Source: DATFVA01 sp963743325
Lineage (GTDB): Bacteria > Bacteroidota > Ignavibacteria > Ignavibacteriales > Ignavibacteriaceae
Assembly: GCA_963743325.1 (NCBI GenBank)
Contig: CAVUOZ010000012.1
Span: forward strand, 62,001-126,000
Reading direction: 5' to 3'
Length of the DNA stretch: 64,000 nucleotides
Shown here: piece after piece, positions 32,884 to 41,959 of the stretch
Layout of the letters: the number at the start of each line of letters is the position of its first letter
How positions within the stretch are numbered: the stretch's first letter is position 1
Notes under the pieces: model-generated
What the model was told of the DNA's origin: nothing
Seen by the model: the letters and a program-made list of their open reading frames with translations, nothing else
Database searches by the model: none
Translations under genes and position numbers: made by a program

Positions 32884-35349
32884 CTATTTCACAACAATAT
32901 TATAAATTTTATTTTTTACATAAATTTCTTTTACAATACTTTTACCCTCAAGATGTCTGGCAACTTTTTCATTTGCAAGTATAACTTTCTTCACTTCATC
33001 CTGGCTGCTGTTTAAGGGAATTTCGACAGTATCTCTCAGTTTGCCGTTTACCTGAACCGCAATATTAATCGTATCTGCAACAAGTGCAGATTCATCATAT
33101 TTGTACCAGAAGGGACTAATGAAAATTGAATTTTCACTACCAAGCAGCTGCCAGCATTCCTCGGCAAGATGCGGGGCTATGGGAGCCAGCAGAACTGCAA
33201 ACCTGCTCAATGAAAATAACTGAAGTTTGTCCGTACATTTATTAATGTTTTTTAGTTCATTTATCAATTCCATCAGTGACGCAATCGCAGTATTAAACCT
33301 GAAACTGCTTATTTCCTCCTCAAACTTTTTAACAGTCTGATTGGTTTTCCTGTATATTATTTTTTCATCTTCATTCAGGGAGTTAATTTCAAATTTTTCT
33401 TTGGATACCGTCTTATTAGCAAGCCCGGAAAACCTGTTAAAAATCTCATAAGTCCTCTGTGCGAACCTGTCAACACCTGAAATACCTTTATCACTCCAGT
33501 CGCCGCCAAGTTCATAAGGACCCATAAACATCAGGTACATTCTGAATACATCCGATCCATATTTTAGGGTAAACTCATCAGGATTAACGACATTCCCGTG
33601 TGATTTGGACATCTTTGCACCATCTTTGGTAATAGTACCCTGGTGCAGAAGATTTTGAAAAGGTTCATCACTGGTTGTCCAGCCGATATCCCTTAAAAAT
33701 TTATGTATAAACCTTGCATAAAGCAGGTGCATCGTAGCGTGTTCGGCGCCGCCGACATACATATCAACCGGAACCCAGTCTTTTGCCTTTTCTTTATTAA
33801 AAATTGCATCCCCGATATGAGGATCCAGGTACCTGAAATAGTACCATGAAGAATCAACAAAAGTATCCATAGTATCAGCGTCACGTTTCGCATCCGAACC
33901 GCATTTAGGACATTTAACATTCATAAAATCAGAATTGGCAGTAAGCGGAGATTCTCCTGATGGTTTGAATTCAACTTCATACGGAAGTTTAACCGGTAAA
34001 TCTTTTTCATCAACCGGAACGATTCCGCAATCGGGACAATGGATAACAGGGATGGGTGTTCCCCAGTAACGCTGCCGCGATATCAGCCAGTCTCTCAACT
34101 TGTAATTTATTTTTCTCTTTCCAAAATTTTTAAGCTCAAGATATTCTATAACTCTTTGTTTACCTATTTCAGATTCAATTCCGTTAAATTCATCGGAGAA
34201 GATCATTTTCCCTGCCCCGGTATATGCCTGCTTCAGTTCTTCATTAACATCAGTTCCGGGTTCAAGAATAACTTTTTTTACAGGCAATACGAATTTTTTT
34301 GCGAATTCAAAATCCCGTTCGTCGTGGCCTGGAACCGCCATAACACAGCCTGTTCCATACGTTAATAAAGCATAATCGGCAATCCAGACAGGAATCTTCT
34401 CACTATTTACAGGATTAATTGCATATGCACCAATCGGAATCCCCTTTTTTTCTTTTACAGTTGAGGTTCTATCAATTTCGGATAACAATTTCACAGATTC
34501 CCTGTAAGCCTCAATATCTGTTTTATATTCTGGATCGGCAAGCTTATCTACCAGGGGGTGTTCCGGAGCGAGGACTACATAGGTAACTCCAAAAAGTGTG
34601 TCGGGACGCGTAGTGAATACCGGAATAACGTCATCACTCCCGTCAACCCTGAAGTGTACTTCGGCACCTTCACTTTTACCAATCCAGTTCCGCTGCATTA
34701 ATTTTGTTTTATCGGGCCAGTTTATTGTTTCCAGTCCCTGAAGAAGTTCCTCAGCATAATCTGTTATTTTAAAAAACCATTGTGTGAGATTTTTCTGAAT
34801 AACGACTGTACCGCATCTGTCGCAGGTTCCATCCGCTCTCACCTGTTCATTTGCCAGGACAGTCTGATCTTTGGGACACCAGTTAACCGGTGCATTTTTT
34901 CTGTAGGCTAATCCTTTTTCATAAAGCTTTAAGAACAGCCACTGGTTCCACTTATAATATTCAGGGTCGCATGTCATCAATTCTGCATCCCAGTTATACA
35001 TACAACCCATCTTTTTCAGCTGCTCACGGATATCATTAATATTCTGCATCGTGCTGTCATACGGATGCACACCCGATTTTATAGCATAGTTTTCTGCCGG
35101 AAGACCGAAAGCATCATAGCCGATTGGTTCAAAGACATTTGAGCCGGTCAGTTTTTTGAACCGTGCCCATGAATCATTTGGTCCATAGTTATACCAGTGC
35201 CCTATATGCAGTTTTGCACCGGAAGGATAGATAAACATTACAAGTGAGTAAAGTTTATTACCGGTTTTATTAAAATCTGTTTTAGCAACGCGGTTCTCTT
35301 CCCAGAACTTCTGCCATTTAGATTCAACTTCGGAAAAAGGATATCGCAT
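32884..35349 (-). CDS. leuS: Leucyl-tRNA synthetase
   Basis: An 821-residue class Ia synthetase. The HIGH motif is in PSGAKLHIGHWYNYG and KMSKS is in GAKMSKSHGNVV. A CP1 editing domain (TTRPDTLFGVTYVVLAPEHPLV with the Thr-rich region) and two zinc-type Cys pairs (CPKDQ...CDRCG; CPDCG, CPKCG) are present. The C-terminal domain is short but complete. Length is normal for bacteria. It is first in the leuS-serS run. Upstream is a 304-bp gap shared with the divergent AraC gene. Confidence 0.96.
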   Translation of the reverse strand: MRYPFSEVESKWQKFWEENRVAKTDFNKTGNKLYSLVMFIYPSGAKLHIGHWYNYGPNDSWARFKKLTGSNVFEPIGYDAFGLPAENYAIKSGVHPYDSTMQNINDIREQLKKMGCMYNWDAELMTCDPEYYKWNQWLFLKLYEKGLAYRKNAPVNWCPKDQTVLANEQVRADGTCDRCGTVVIQKNLTQWFFKITDYAEELLQGLETINWPDKTKLMQRNWIGKSEGAEVHFRVDGSDDVIPVFTTRPDTLFGVTYVVLAPEHPLVDKLADPEYKTDIEAYRESVKLLSEIDRTSTVKEKKGIPIGAYAINPVNSEKIPVWIADYALLTYGTGCVMAVPGHDERDFEFAKKFVLPVKKVILEPGTDVNEELKQAYTGAGKMIFSDEFNGIESEIGKQRVIEYLELKNFGKRKINYKLRDWLISRQRYWGTPIPVIHCPDCGIVPVDEKDLPVKLPYEVEFKPSGESPLTANSDFMNVKCPKCGSDAKRDADTMDTFVDSSWYYFRYLDPHIGDAIFNKEKAKDWVPVDMYVGGAEHATMHLLYARFIHKFLRDIGWTTSDEPFQNLLHQGTITKDGAKMSKSHGNVVNPDEFTLKYGSDVFRMYLMFMGPYELGGDWSDKGISGVDRFAQRTYEIFNRFSGLANKTVSKEKFEINSLNEDEKIIYRKTNQTVKKFEEEISSFRFNTAIASLMELINELKNINKCTDKLQLFSLSRFAVLLAPIAPHLAEECWQLLGSENSIFISPFWYKYDESALVADTINIAVQVNGKLRDTVEIPLNSSQDEVKKVILANEKVARHLEGKSIVKEIYVKNKIYNIVVK

Positions 35350-35653
35350 TCTTTATTCGCTTCGGATTTAAAAATTGACTTTAAATTTACCGAAAATGGG
35401 AGGGAATTCAAACAATATGAGTAGATCATCACATTATATAGCGTTATTCTGAATATTCAACTTTATCCAAAAATATTTAGAAATATTACTCAACTTACGT
35501 TAATATCGCGAACAGCGTAGAGATGAATATATGAATAAATTAAAAGGTGAGTAATTTTTTGTCGTTGACAACAGATATAACACCGTTAGTTCTACAAAAG
35601 CATAGATAATTTAAAATAATTTATATATCATTAAGTATAAAATTCAGGTTTTA
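35350..35653. other. 304-bp divergent promoter region
   Basis: AT-rich sequence between leuS (minus) and the AraC-type gene (plus). No tRNA, T-box or other RNA element is recognised and no open frame is convincing. Confidence 0.5.
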
Positions 35654-36829
35654 ATGAAGATATCACTTACAGATATAATAGCGATAATAGCGGCACTGCA
35701 GTTATTCATATTCTCCTTTTTCCTGTTAAATCTTAAAAAAGGAAACCGATTAAACCAGCTGCTGTTTTCAGCCTTCCTTTTTACCAATGCGATGTATCTG
35801 ATTGGGTATCTTGTATTTGCATTTTCTGATTACATTATTCCGGCAGGTGTTCATTTCTTTTTTATTGGGACTTCCTTCGGATTTCTCTTCGGACCGCTGC
35901 TGCTTTTTTACACCATGTCACTTGCACAAAATAATTTTCAAATGAAGAAAATTCATTTATTGCACATAATCCCCTTCTTAATATATAACCTCTTATATGG
36001 AGTTTATTTTTATTTTGAACCAGCATCAATTAAAATTCAGATGCTGCAGAGAGGGAGTGTACTTCCACATTCACTCGGGTTCTGGGTTAGTCTTTTAATG
36101 AACATCCAGATCCTGGTCTATATAGCAGTGACATTATTCTTAATGCTGAATTACAGTAGAAGGATAAAATCGCTCTATTCAACGATCCATCACCTGGATC
36201 TCGGCTGGCTTGCGCTGGTCATTTATGCTTTTCTCATTATGTGGTTAATCGATTTTGCACATTTCCTGTTCAGGAATACGAGCGGAATTTCACCAGAAAT
36301 TTCCGGTTTTTTGACCTTTGTTTCAATCACCATAAATTTTGTGTTCGCAAATCTCGTTATCTACAAAGGGCTAAAACAGCCTTTTCATTTTTTTGATATA
36401 GAAAAAGACTTACCTAAAGTCAAAAACGATAATCTTCATATATCCGACGAAGAGAGTAATATTTATCTGGAAAAACTTCTTAGATATATGTCAGCTGAAA
36501 AACCATATTTGACATCAAATTTAACACTTAAAGAACTTTCTGAACGACTGGAAATAAATCCCAGGATCCTCTCTAAAATCATAAATGAAAAGAAAAATCA
36601 GAATTTCTTTGACTTTATTAATACCTATAGAATTGATGATGCAAAAATGATATTATCAAATCCGGCCAAAAGAAAAATGACCATACTTGAAGTTTTGTAC
36701 GGCGTAGGATTCAATTCAAAATCTGTTTTTAATACTACATTCAAAAAATACACGGGAGTTACTCCAACTGAATACAGGAGGAGATTTCTTCCCTACCACT
36801 CTCATCATACCGTTCAGAAATCAGCTTAA
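35654..36829 (+). CDS. Membrane-anchored AraC-type transcription regulator
   Basis: A 391-residue protein. The first ~250 residues hold seven predicted membrane helices (for example LQLFIFSFFLLNL, FFFIGTSFGFLFGPLLLFYTM). The C-terminal ~110 residues are an AraC/XylS double HTH: LTLKELSERLEINPRILSKIINEKKN, then ILEVLYGVGFNSKSVFNTTFKKYTGVTPTEYRR. This 7TM-AraC layout is common in Bacteroidota and suggests that a ligand sensed at the membrane controls transcription. The target may be the beta-helix gene just downstream (122 bp, same strand), which is inference. Confidence 0.85.
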   Translation: MKISLTDIIAIIAALQLFIFSFFLLNLKKGNRLNQLLFSAFLFTNAMYLIGYLVFAFSDYIIPAGVHFFFIGTSFGFLFGPLLLFYTMSLAQNNFQMKKIHLLHIIPFLIYNLLYGVYFYFEPASIKIQMLQRGSVLPHSLGFWVSLLMNIQILVYIAVTLFLMLNYSRRIKSLYSTIHHLDLGWLALVIYAFLIMWLIDFAHFLFRNTSGISPEISGFLTFVSITINFVFANLVIYKGLKQPFHFFDIEKDLPKVKNDNLHISDEESNIYLEKLLRYMSAEKPYLTSNLTLKELSERLEINPRILSKIINEKKNQNFFDFINTYRIDDAKMILSNPAKRKMTILEVLYGVGFNSKSVFNTTFKKYTGVTPTEYRRRFLPYHSHHTVQKSA

Positions 36830-36950
36830 ATCACCGTTCATCAGTTTTAGCCGAAAGAAAATAGTCCGGATTCATGTTTCAGGACGATTTTTTTTGCATC
36901 CCGGTTTAGATTGCCTCGAAAAATCTGTCACATAATTTACGGAGGTTTAT

Positions 36951-38381
36951 ATGTACCGGTTTATTCTATTATTTTGCTTCTTTCTGGGAATACTCTTTCA
37001 GGGTTTCTTTAAAGCCGCAATTTTAAATGTTCCCGCCGAATATAGTATGATTCAGGATGCAATAAATGTATCTCAGGCCGGGGATACAATACTTGTTGCC
37101 GAGGGGACCTATTTTGAAAACATCAATTTTAACGGTAAAAATATTCTTGTTACTAGTATGTACATCCTCGATACGGATCCAGCTCATATTCTCAATACTG
37201 TAATAGATGGAAGTAATCCGGTTCAGGTTGATTCTGCAAGCTGCGTCAGGATAGTATCAGGAGAAGATAGTACAGCCGTGCTGTCCGGTTTTACAATAAC
37301 CGGAGGTACCGGAACAAAGTGGACGGATGAACACGGCGCAGGAGTATACCGGGAAGGAGGCGGAATACTTATTACCCTTTCTTCTCCCACAATAAAGAAT
37401 AACTTAATAATCAATAATGAAGCGATCGATCGTACAGGTGTTACGAGTGCAGGAGGCGGGGGAATACGAGCCGGTGATTCGAATGCACATATTTTCAATA
37501 ATATTATTGCACATAATAAAGGACATTATGGAGCCGGGGTAGTATTGAATTATGCTACGGGAGAAATGAAAAATAATATTATCATAAATAACAGCGGCGG
37601 AGAAGATTTTGGAGGCGGCGGTGTCTGGACTCTTGCCCTGGGTGCTACCATACTTGAAAATAATGTCATCGCCTATAATTCTGTTACCGGAAGCGGCGGG
37701 AATAGAGGCAAAGGCGGAGGAATACTGGTCTGGTCCACCTCAATAAAATCCATGAACAACATAATTTGGGGTAACACTCAAACATCCGGTGATCAGATCT
37801 ACCTGACCGGTGGAGGCAGTGCCGATGTTACTTATAGCGATGTTGAGGGCGGTTATACAGGTGACGGAAATATAAATGAAGATCCTTTGTTCATCGCAGA
37901 CTCTTATATGCCTGCTTCAAATTCTTTATGCATTGATGCCGGAAATCCGGATCCTTCCTTTAATGATCCTGAAGATCCGGACAATCCCGGATTTGCTCTT
38001 TATCCATCCCTGGGAACGATCAGAAATGATATGGGCGCTTACGGCGGGCCTATGAGAGAGCTCCTTCCTGCAGTTATCACATCGATAAAAGAGACAGGGA
38101 GCGGCGTTCCGGATTTTTTTCAATTATTTCAGAACTATCCTAATCCTTTTAATCCGGAAACAACTATTAAATTTTCAATCCCGTCACAAAGTTTTGTTTC
38201 TCTTAAAGTATATAACCTGCTGGGAAGCCTTATCGCTGTTTTAGTGAATGATGAAAAACAAAAAGGTGTTTATACAATAAATTTTAATTCGAATGAATAT
38301 AATCTCTCGAGCGGAGTTTATTTTTACAGGCTGGAATCGGGGAATTATTCATCCGTAAGGAAACTTGTATTGATAAAGTGA
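36951..38381 (+). CDS. Right-handed beta-helix T9SS cargo protein
   Basis: A 476-residue secreted protein. A signal peptide (MYRFILLFCFFLGILFQGFFKAA) leads to a pectate-lyase-like parallel beta-helix with DUF1565-type start (VPAEYSMIQDAINVSQAGDTILVAEGTY) and NNxI rungs (NNLIINNEA, NNIIAHNKG, NNIIINNSG, NNVIAYNS). It ends with a type A T9SS sorting domain (NYPNPFNPETTIKF to RKLVLIK). No catalytic lyase residues are evident, so it is more likely an adhesin or scaffold. GGAGG precedes the ATG. A terminator follows at 38417-38503. Confidence 0.88.
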   Translation: MYRFILLFCFFLGILFQGFFKAAILNVPAEYSMIQDAINVSQAGDTILVAEGTYFENINFNGKNILVTSMYILDTDPAHILNTVIDGSNPVQVDSASCVRIVSGEDSTAVLSGFTITGGTGTKWTDEHGAGVYREGGGILITLSSPTIKNNLIINNEAIDRTGVTSAGGGGIRAGDSNAHIFNNIIAHNKGHYGAGVVLNYATGEMKNNIIINNSGGEDFGGGGVWTLALGATILENNVIAYNSVTGSGGNRGKGGGILVWSTSIKSMNNIIWGNTQTSGDQIYLTGGGSADVTYSDVEGGYTGDGNINEDPLFIADSYMPASNSLCIDAGNPDPSFNDPEDPDNPGFALYPSLGTIRNDMGAYGGPMRELLPAVITSIKETGSGVPDFFQLFQNYPNPFNPETTIKFSIPSQSFVSLKVYNLLGSLIAVLVNDEKQKGVYTINFNSNEYNLSSGVYFYRLESGNYSSVRKLVLIK

Positions 38382-38416
38382 GTAAATAGTGTTATGAATG
38401 TAATATATAAATTTTG

Positions 38417-38503
38417 ATCACCCGGTAGAGTTCTATTTTTCGCAAATATTCATAGAATTCTGTAGTGTCCCCCGACAGCGCACTATTTACCGGGTGATTT
38501 TTT
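38417..38503 (+). terminator. Hairpin terminator of the beta-helix gene
   Basis: ATCACCCGGTA (38417-38427) pairs perfectly with TACCGGGTGAT (38488-38498), followed by a T-run. The 60-base loop is unusually long for an intrinsic terminator. Confidence 0.7.
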
Positions 38504-38519
38504 ATATCATTCCTGAATA

Positions 38520-39326
38520 TTATTCTTCAAAATATTCCGAACCGTTCCTGTCAATAAAGCCCCATCTTTCTCCTACTTTAACTGATATTAATCCGTTTCT
38601 GATTTCACCTATCTTATCGTATTTAATTGCCGTTACACCTTTCCCATGTTTATCAATCAAACCCCACCAGTCGTTTAGTCGTACATAAGTAATCCCATTG
38701 GAAAACGATCCGACATCATCAAAATTTCCGGGAATCACTTTTTCACCTTTCCTGTTTATAAATCCCCATTTGCCCTTCTCTTTTATAGGAAGATAATCCT
38801 CATTAAGCTCTCCGATTTCATCATATCTGATTGGTGCAACACTTTGAGCGTTTGTATTTAACAGTCCCCACTTATCATTTAGTTTTACCGGGAAAAGCCC
38901 GTCAAGGAAATCACCTATTTCGTTGTACTGAACAGGAATAATTTCCTTGCCTGTTTTATCGATTACACCCCATTTTCCTGAAAAAATCACATTGTTTTCG
39001 TTTCTTTTAATACCGAAATTTACCCTTGCAAAACCAGTATGGAAATCTTCAACCTCATCGTACTTAATTGATGTAATTTCTTTCCCGGAAGTATCAATGA
39101 ATCCCCATTTATCATTTAATCTGACACGGACCAGATCTTCAATAAAATATCCAACCTGATCATACTTAACAGGAATAATAATTTCTTTTCTGGAATTGCA
39201 GAATCCCCATTTCTCTGCTTTACGATAGGGAATAAGCCCGGGTAATATATTTTTCATCAATACATTCTCCTGAAAATTTTTATTTATCTCAACATTGTTT
39301 ATTTCCATCGGGTGATCATTTTTCAA
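38520..39326 (-). CDS. WG-repeat protein
   Basis: A 268-residue protein made of about seven repeats of ~36 residues with the KWG pattern (K-W-G-F-I-D-x-x-G-K-E-I-x-x-x-K-Y-D-E-V). Examples start KWGFCNSRKE, KWGFIDTSGK, KWGVIDKTGK, KWGLLNTNAQ, KWGFINRKGE and RWGFIDRNGS. There is no signal peptide or membrane helix, so it may be cytosolic. WG repeats form beta-rich, propeller- or rod-like scaffolds for protein contact; the partner is unknown. Ends divergently from nothing: convergent with the beta-helix gene. Confidence 0.88.
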   Translation of the reverse strand: MKNDHPMEINNVEINKNFQENVLMKNILPGLIPYRKAEKWGFCNSRKEIIIPVKYDQVGYFIEDLVRVRLNDKWGFIDTSGKEITSIKYDEVEDFHTGFARVNFGIKRNENNVIFSGKWGVIDKTGKEIIPVQYNEIGDFLDGLFPVKLNDKWGLLNTNAQSVAPIRYDEIGELNEDYLPIKEKGKWGFINRKGEKVIPGNFDDVGSFSNGITYVRLNDWWGLIDKHGKGVTAIKYDKIGEIRNGLISVKVGERWGFIDRNGSEYFEE

Positions 39327-39365
39327 TACCGGTTTTTGTATCCTTAACCAGGTAAAATAAAAAAA

Positions 39366-39390
39366 CCCCTTAAGTGTGCTGCTTAAGGGG
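39366..39390 (-). terminator. Rho-independent terminator
   Basis: CCCCTTAAG (39366-39374) pairs with CTTAAGGGG (39382-39390). On the minus strand a run of seven T follows. It serves the lipoprotein gene ending at 39453. Confidence 0.85.
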
Positions 39391-39452
39391 TGTTAGGCCT
39401 TTGTTGAGGGAACATATATTTGCCCGAGGGAGAGGCAAATACCAAGCCAAAA

Positions 39453-40745
39453 TTAAAAGTACATATTCAATAAAATCAGAACTTCAGCAGCAGCATCCTG
39501 TTGAACGTTTCCTGAATTTAAATGCTGTTTCACAAGATTTTTTATGCTGCTATAAAAATTTATATAAGCACTTATTATTCCATCTGCATCAGAACTGTTT
39601 GCCACATCTGATATCAGTGCAGTTTTATAATCCTGAATATTTCCCTGGTAAGCCTGAACAGTATCACCATAAACGCCCAGAACTTTCAAAAGATTTTCAA
39701 TAATCTGATCACGGTAACCGGCAAATTCATTGACTATTCCTTCAGTTGACTGAATATCCTCCAGGTTTTCCTGAAGCGTTTCACCTGCGTAGATAACCTC
39801 ATTGATCATTGATGGATCAGCTCCCAGCTTCTGAAACTCCGATAATATGGATGCATTCAATGCTTTGGCTCTTATCTCGGAAGTTCTTCTTGAAAATTCA
39901 AATTCAAGCCGGGAGTTGATTCCTTCAATTTCTTTCAGAAAAGCCCTGATGGACGCTTCAAGTACTTTACTGAAAGTTTCAGACTGCAGGCCCACATCAA
40001 CATAAGCATCTGAAACGGAATACAGGTAGCTGTAAAGAGCCGCCTGCTGTGCGTTCTTTGATAGAGCATAATATAAGTCTCTATCGAAAGCAGCCTGGGC
40101 AGCGGTTTTTGCGACAATTATCTGCTGCCACTGTGAAGTAGTTCCACCTATTTCAGTTCTCAGCATAGTTTCTTTTTCAGCAATAGATTCTGTAGATATT
40201 GCACTAATTATACTGTTCATTAATTCTCTGTTGCTATCAAGTATTCCCGCAATTTCATTATCAATAAATAGTCTGATTTGTGTATAATCCAGGTTTCGGC
40301 CGGATTCTAATGCACCTATAAACAGGTCGGTAGAAATAGTAGTGGTACTGTTTAACGGTTGAGCGTATACCGCAATTCCTGGTTTTACAGCAGCAGATAA
40401 AATACCACGCCACCCATCGTTGTTATTATCAGCCTGTACAAGAAGGTTGCTTTCTCCGTCAAGGTTTGTTTCAAGAATAAATTTACCATCTGAATTCGTA
40501 AAAACATCTTCGAGAGAAACTATCTCAGAATTCCCGGAAATGTTTAATCTGAGCAGCCTTACAGAAATACGAGTAATTCCTGAATCATCCTGAATCCTTC
40601 CTGCAACTTTTGCTGTTACTTCATCAGTATCTACAGAAACACTTTTGCTGCAGCCAACTAAAGCCCCAATAAAAAAAAGAACAATTGTTAAGAAAAAGAT
40701 CTTATAATAAATATTATTTTGTTTTAGTTTCTCATTTTTCTGCAT
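39453..40745 (-). CDS. Lipoprotein with helical body, function unknown
   Basis: A 430-residue lipoprotein. The start is the ATG at 40745 (MQKNEK; AGGTG eight bases upstream), giving a signal peptide with a lipobox (IGALVGC). A short beta domain resembling a carboxypeptidase regulatory-like (Ig-type) fold (VAGRIQDDSGITRISVRLLRL ... ILETNLDGESNLLVQADN) is followed by ~300 residues of helices rich in Ala, Ser and Glu. No enzyme motif is visible. Envelope location is predicted. The longer frame to 40808 adds an N-terminus that would spoil the signal peptide. Confidence 0.7.
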   Translation of the reverse strand: MQKNEKLKQNNIYYKIFFLTIVLFFIGALVGCSKSVSVDTDEVTAKVAGRIQDDSGITRISVRLLRLNISGNSEIVSLEDVFTNSDGKFILETNLDGESNLLVQADNNNDGWRGILSAAVKPGIAVYAQPLNSTTTISTDLFIGALESGRNLDYTQIRLFIDNEIAGILDSNRELMNSIISAISTESIAEKETMLRTEIGGTTSQWQQIIVAKTAAQAAFDRDLYYALSKNAQQAALYSYLYSVSDAYVDVGLQSETFSKVLEASIRAFLKEIEGINSRLEFEFSRRTSEIRAKALNASILSEFQKLGADPSMINEVIYAGETLQENLEDIQSTEGIVNEFAGYRDQIIENLLKVLGVYGDTVQAYQGNIQDYKTALISDVANSSDADGIISAYINFYSSIKNLVKQHLNSGNVQQDAAAEVLILLNMYF

Positions 40746-40917
40746 TTTACACCTGGTGAAAAATATAATCTCCCCCAGGTTTTGGTGAATATCCCAAAGA
40801 TGTGCCAATAGACAGAATTGTGATTATAGATCGGATTTAAAGAATGTGGCCGAATGGAGTGTCATTAAACACGAAAATTATGCGTATATGCGAAAGGATG
40901 TGCGGGGTATATAAAAC

Positions 40918-41892
40918 TCAGAAAGAAAAAGTAAAATTAAGAGTTAGACCTCTCAAATCATCATAATTAAGTGCTGAATTCTTTGGATTTGTATTAACAG
41001 TATCATCGTCTGTAAAAAAGAGAAGATCTAATTGGGAATATACCCATAGTACACCAAAAGTAATTAAGGAAATATTTCTTTTCTTATATGAACTATTATA
41101 TTCGTTATATCTTGATTGGATCATATCCGGATCGGTTTCAACCAGGTATGCTTTTTCTTTATCTTCAGTTTTTATTGAGTAGTAAACTGACGATACGAGG
41201 GAGGCAGAACCTAAAACTGTAAGCAGAATACTTTTAAAATTACTTTCAAGATATAACTGTCCCAGTCCCGGAATGATAAGCGACCTTGCTACAGCATTTT
41301 TCAATTTCCTTTCATGTTCAATATCGAACTCAATTTTGGAAACATAAACAGTATCAATCCGTACTACCGTATTTGCTTCAATTTCCTTCTGCTGCTGTAT
41401 ATAGTTTTGCTTTACCTGCCTGTAGAATGAAATTATTTTGGGCGATATTTTGCTTGAATCAAGCGTATATGATGTATCGATCCGTAAAATCTCTATAAAA
41501 CTTTTCTTAGCAGCATCATCTTCCGACAGCGAATAATGAGAAATTCCTTTTAATTTATAAATTTCAAGTATATCAGCCTTCGAAAAAGGAACTTTCTTTA
41601 ATAGCAGTTTATTTGCCATCGCAATTACATCAACGTATTTGAACTGATCAAATTTCTTCTTCATTACAGAAAGGGAATCCTGTGCAGAGACGGAATCCTT
41701 ATTTACAGGTTTTAAGGTAACAGAATCTTTTATAGATGCAGGGTTCTTAACCGTTGCTGAATCTTTTGCCAGTACCGAATCACTCATAATTAATGCATTC
41801 TTCACTTTCGTAGTATCGATTTGCTGTGCAGTGCTAAAGGATAAGATTCCCGTCATTAAAATGAATAACAAAGCTTTTACAATAATATGCAT
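40918..41892 (-). CDS. DUF5683-domain membrane protein
   Basis: A 324-residue protein: signal peptide (MHIIVKALLFILMTGILSFSTA), a Lys/Asp/Ser-rich segment, a TPR-like helical pair (~75-145, DDAAKKSFIEILRIDTSY), a coiled linker, then the DUF5683 part with the RSLIIPGLGQLYLES motif and two membrane helices (ILLTVLGSASLVSSVYY; NISLITFGVLWVYSQLDLLFF). The family is limited to Bacteroidota/Chlorobi-type bacteria and has no known function. It follows the kinase gene on the same strand by 67 bp. Confidence 0.8.
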   Translation of the reverse strand: MHIIVKALLFILMTGILSFSTAQQIDTTKVKNALIMSDSVLAKDSATVKNPASIKDSVTLKPVNKDSVSAQDSLSVMKKKFDQFKYVDVIAMANKLLLKKVPFSKADILEIYKLKGISHYSLSEDDAAKKSFIEILRIDTSYTLDSSKISPKIISFYRQVKQNYIQQQKEIEANTVVRIDTVYVSKIEFDIEHERKLKNAVARSLIIPGLGQLYLESNFKSILLTVLGSASLVSSVYYSIKTEDKEKAYLVETDPDMIQSRYNEYNSSYKKRNISLITFGVLWVYSQLDLLFFTDDDTVNTNPKNSALNYDDLRGLTLNFTFSF

Positions 41893-41959
41893 TTAGTACT
41901 GAAATTATTAGCTAAGGATTATTAAAATTACATGAAAGATAGATCATATGCATAATATT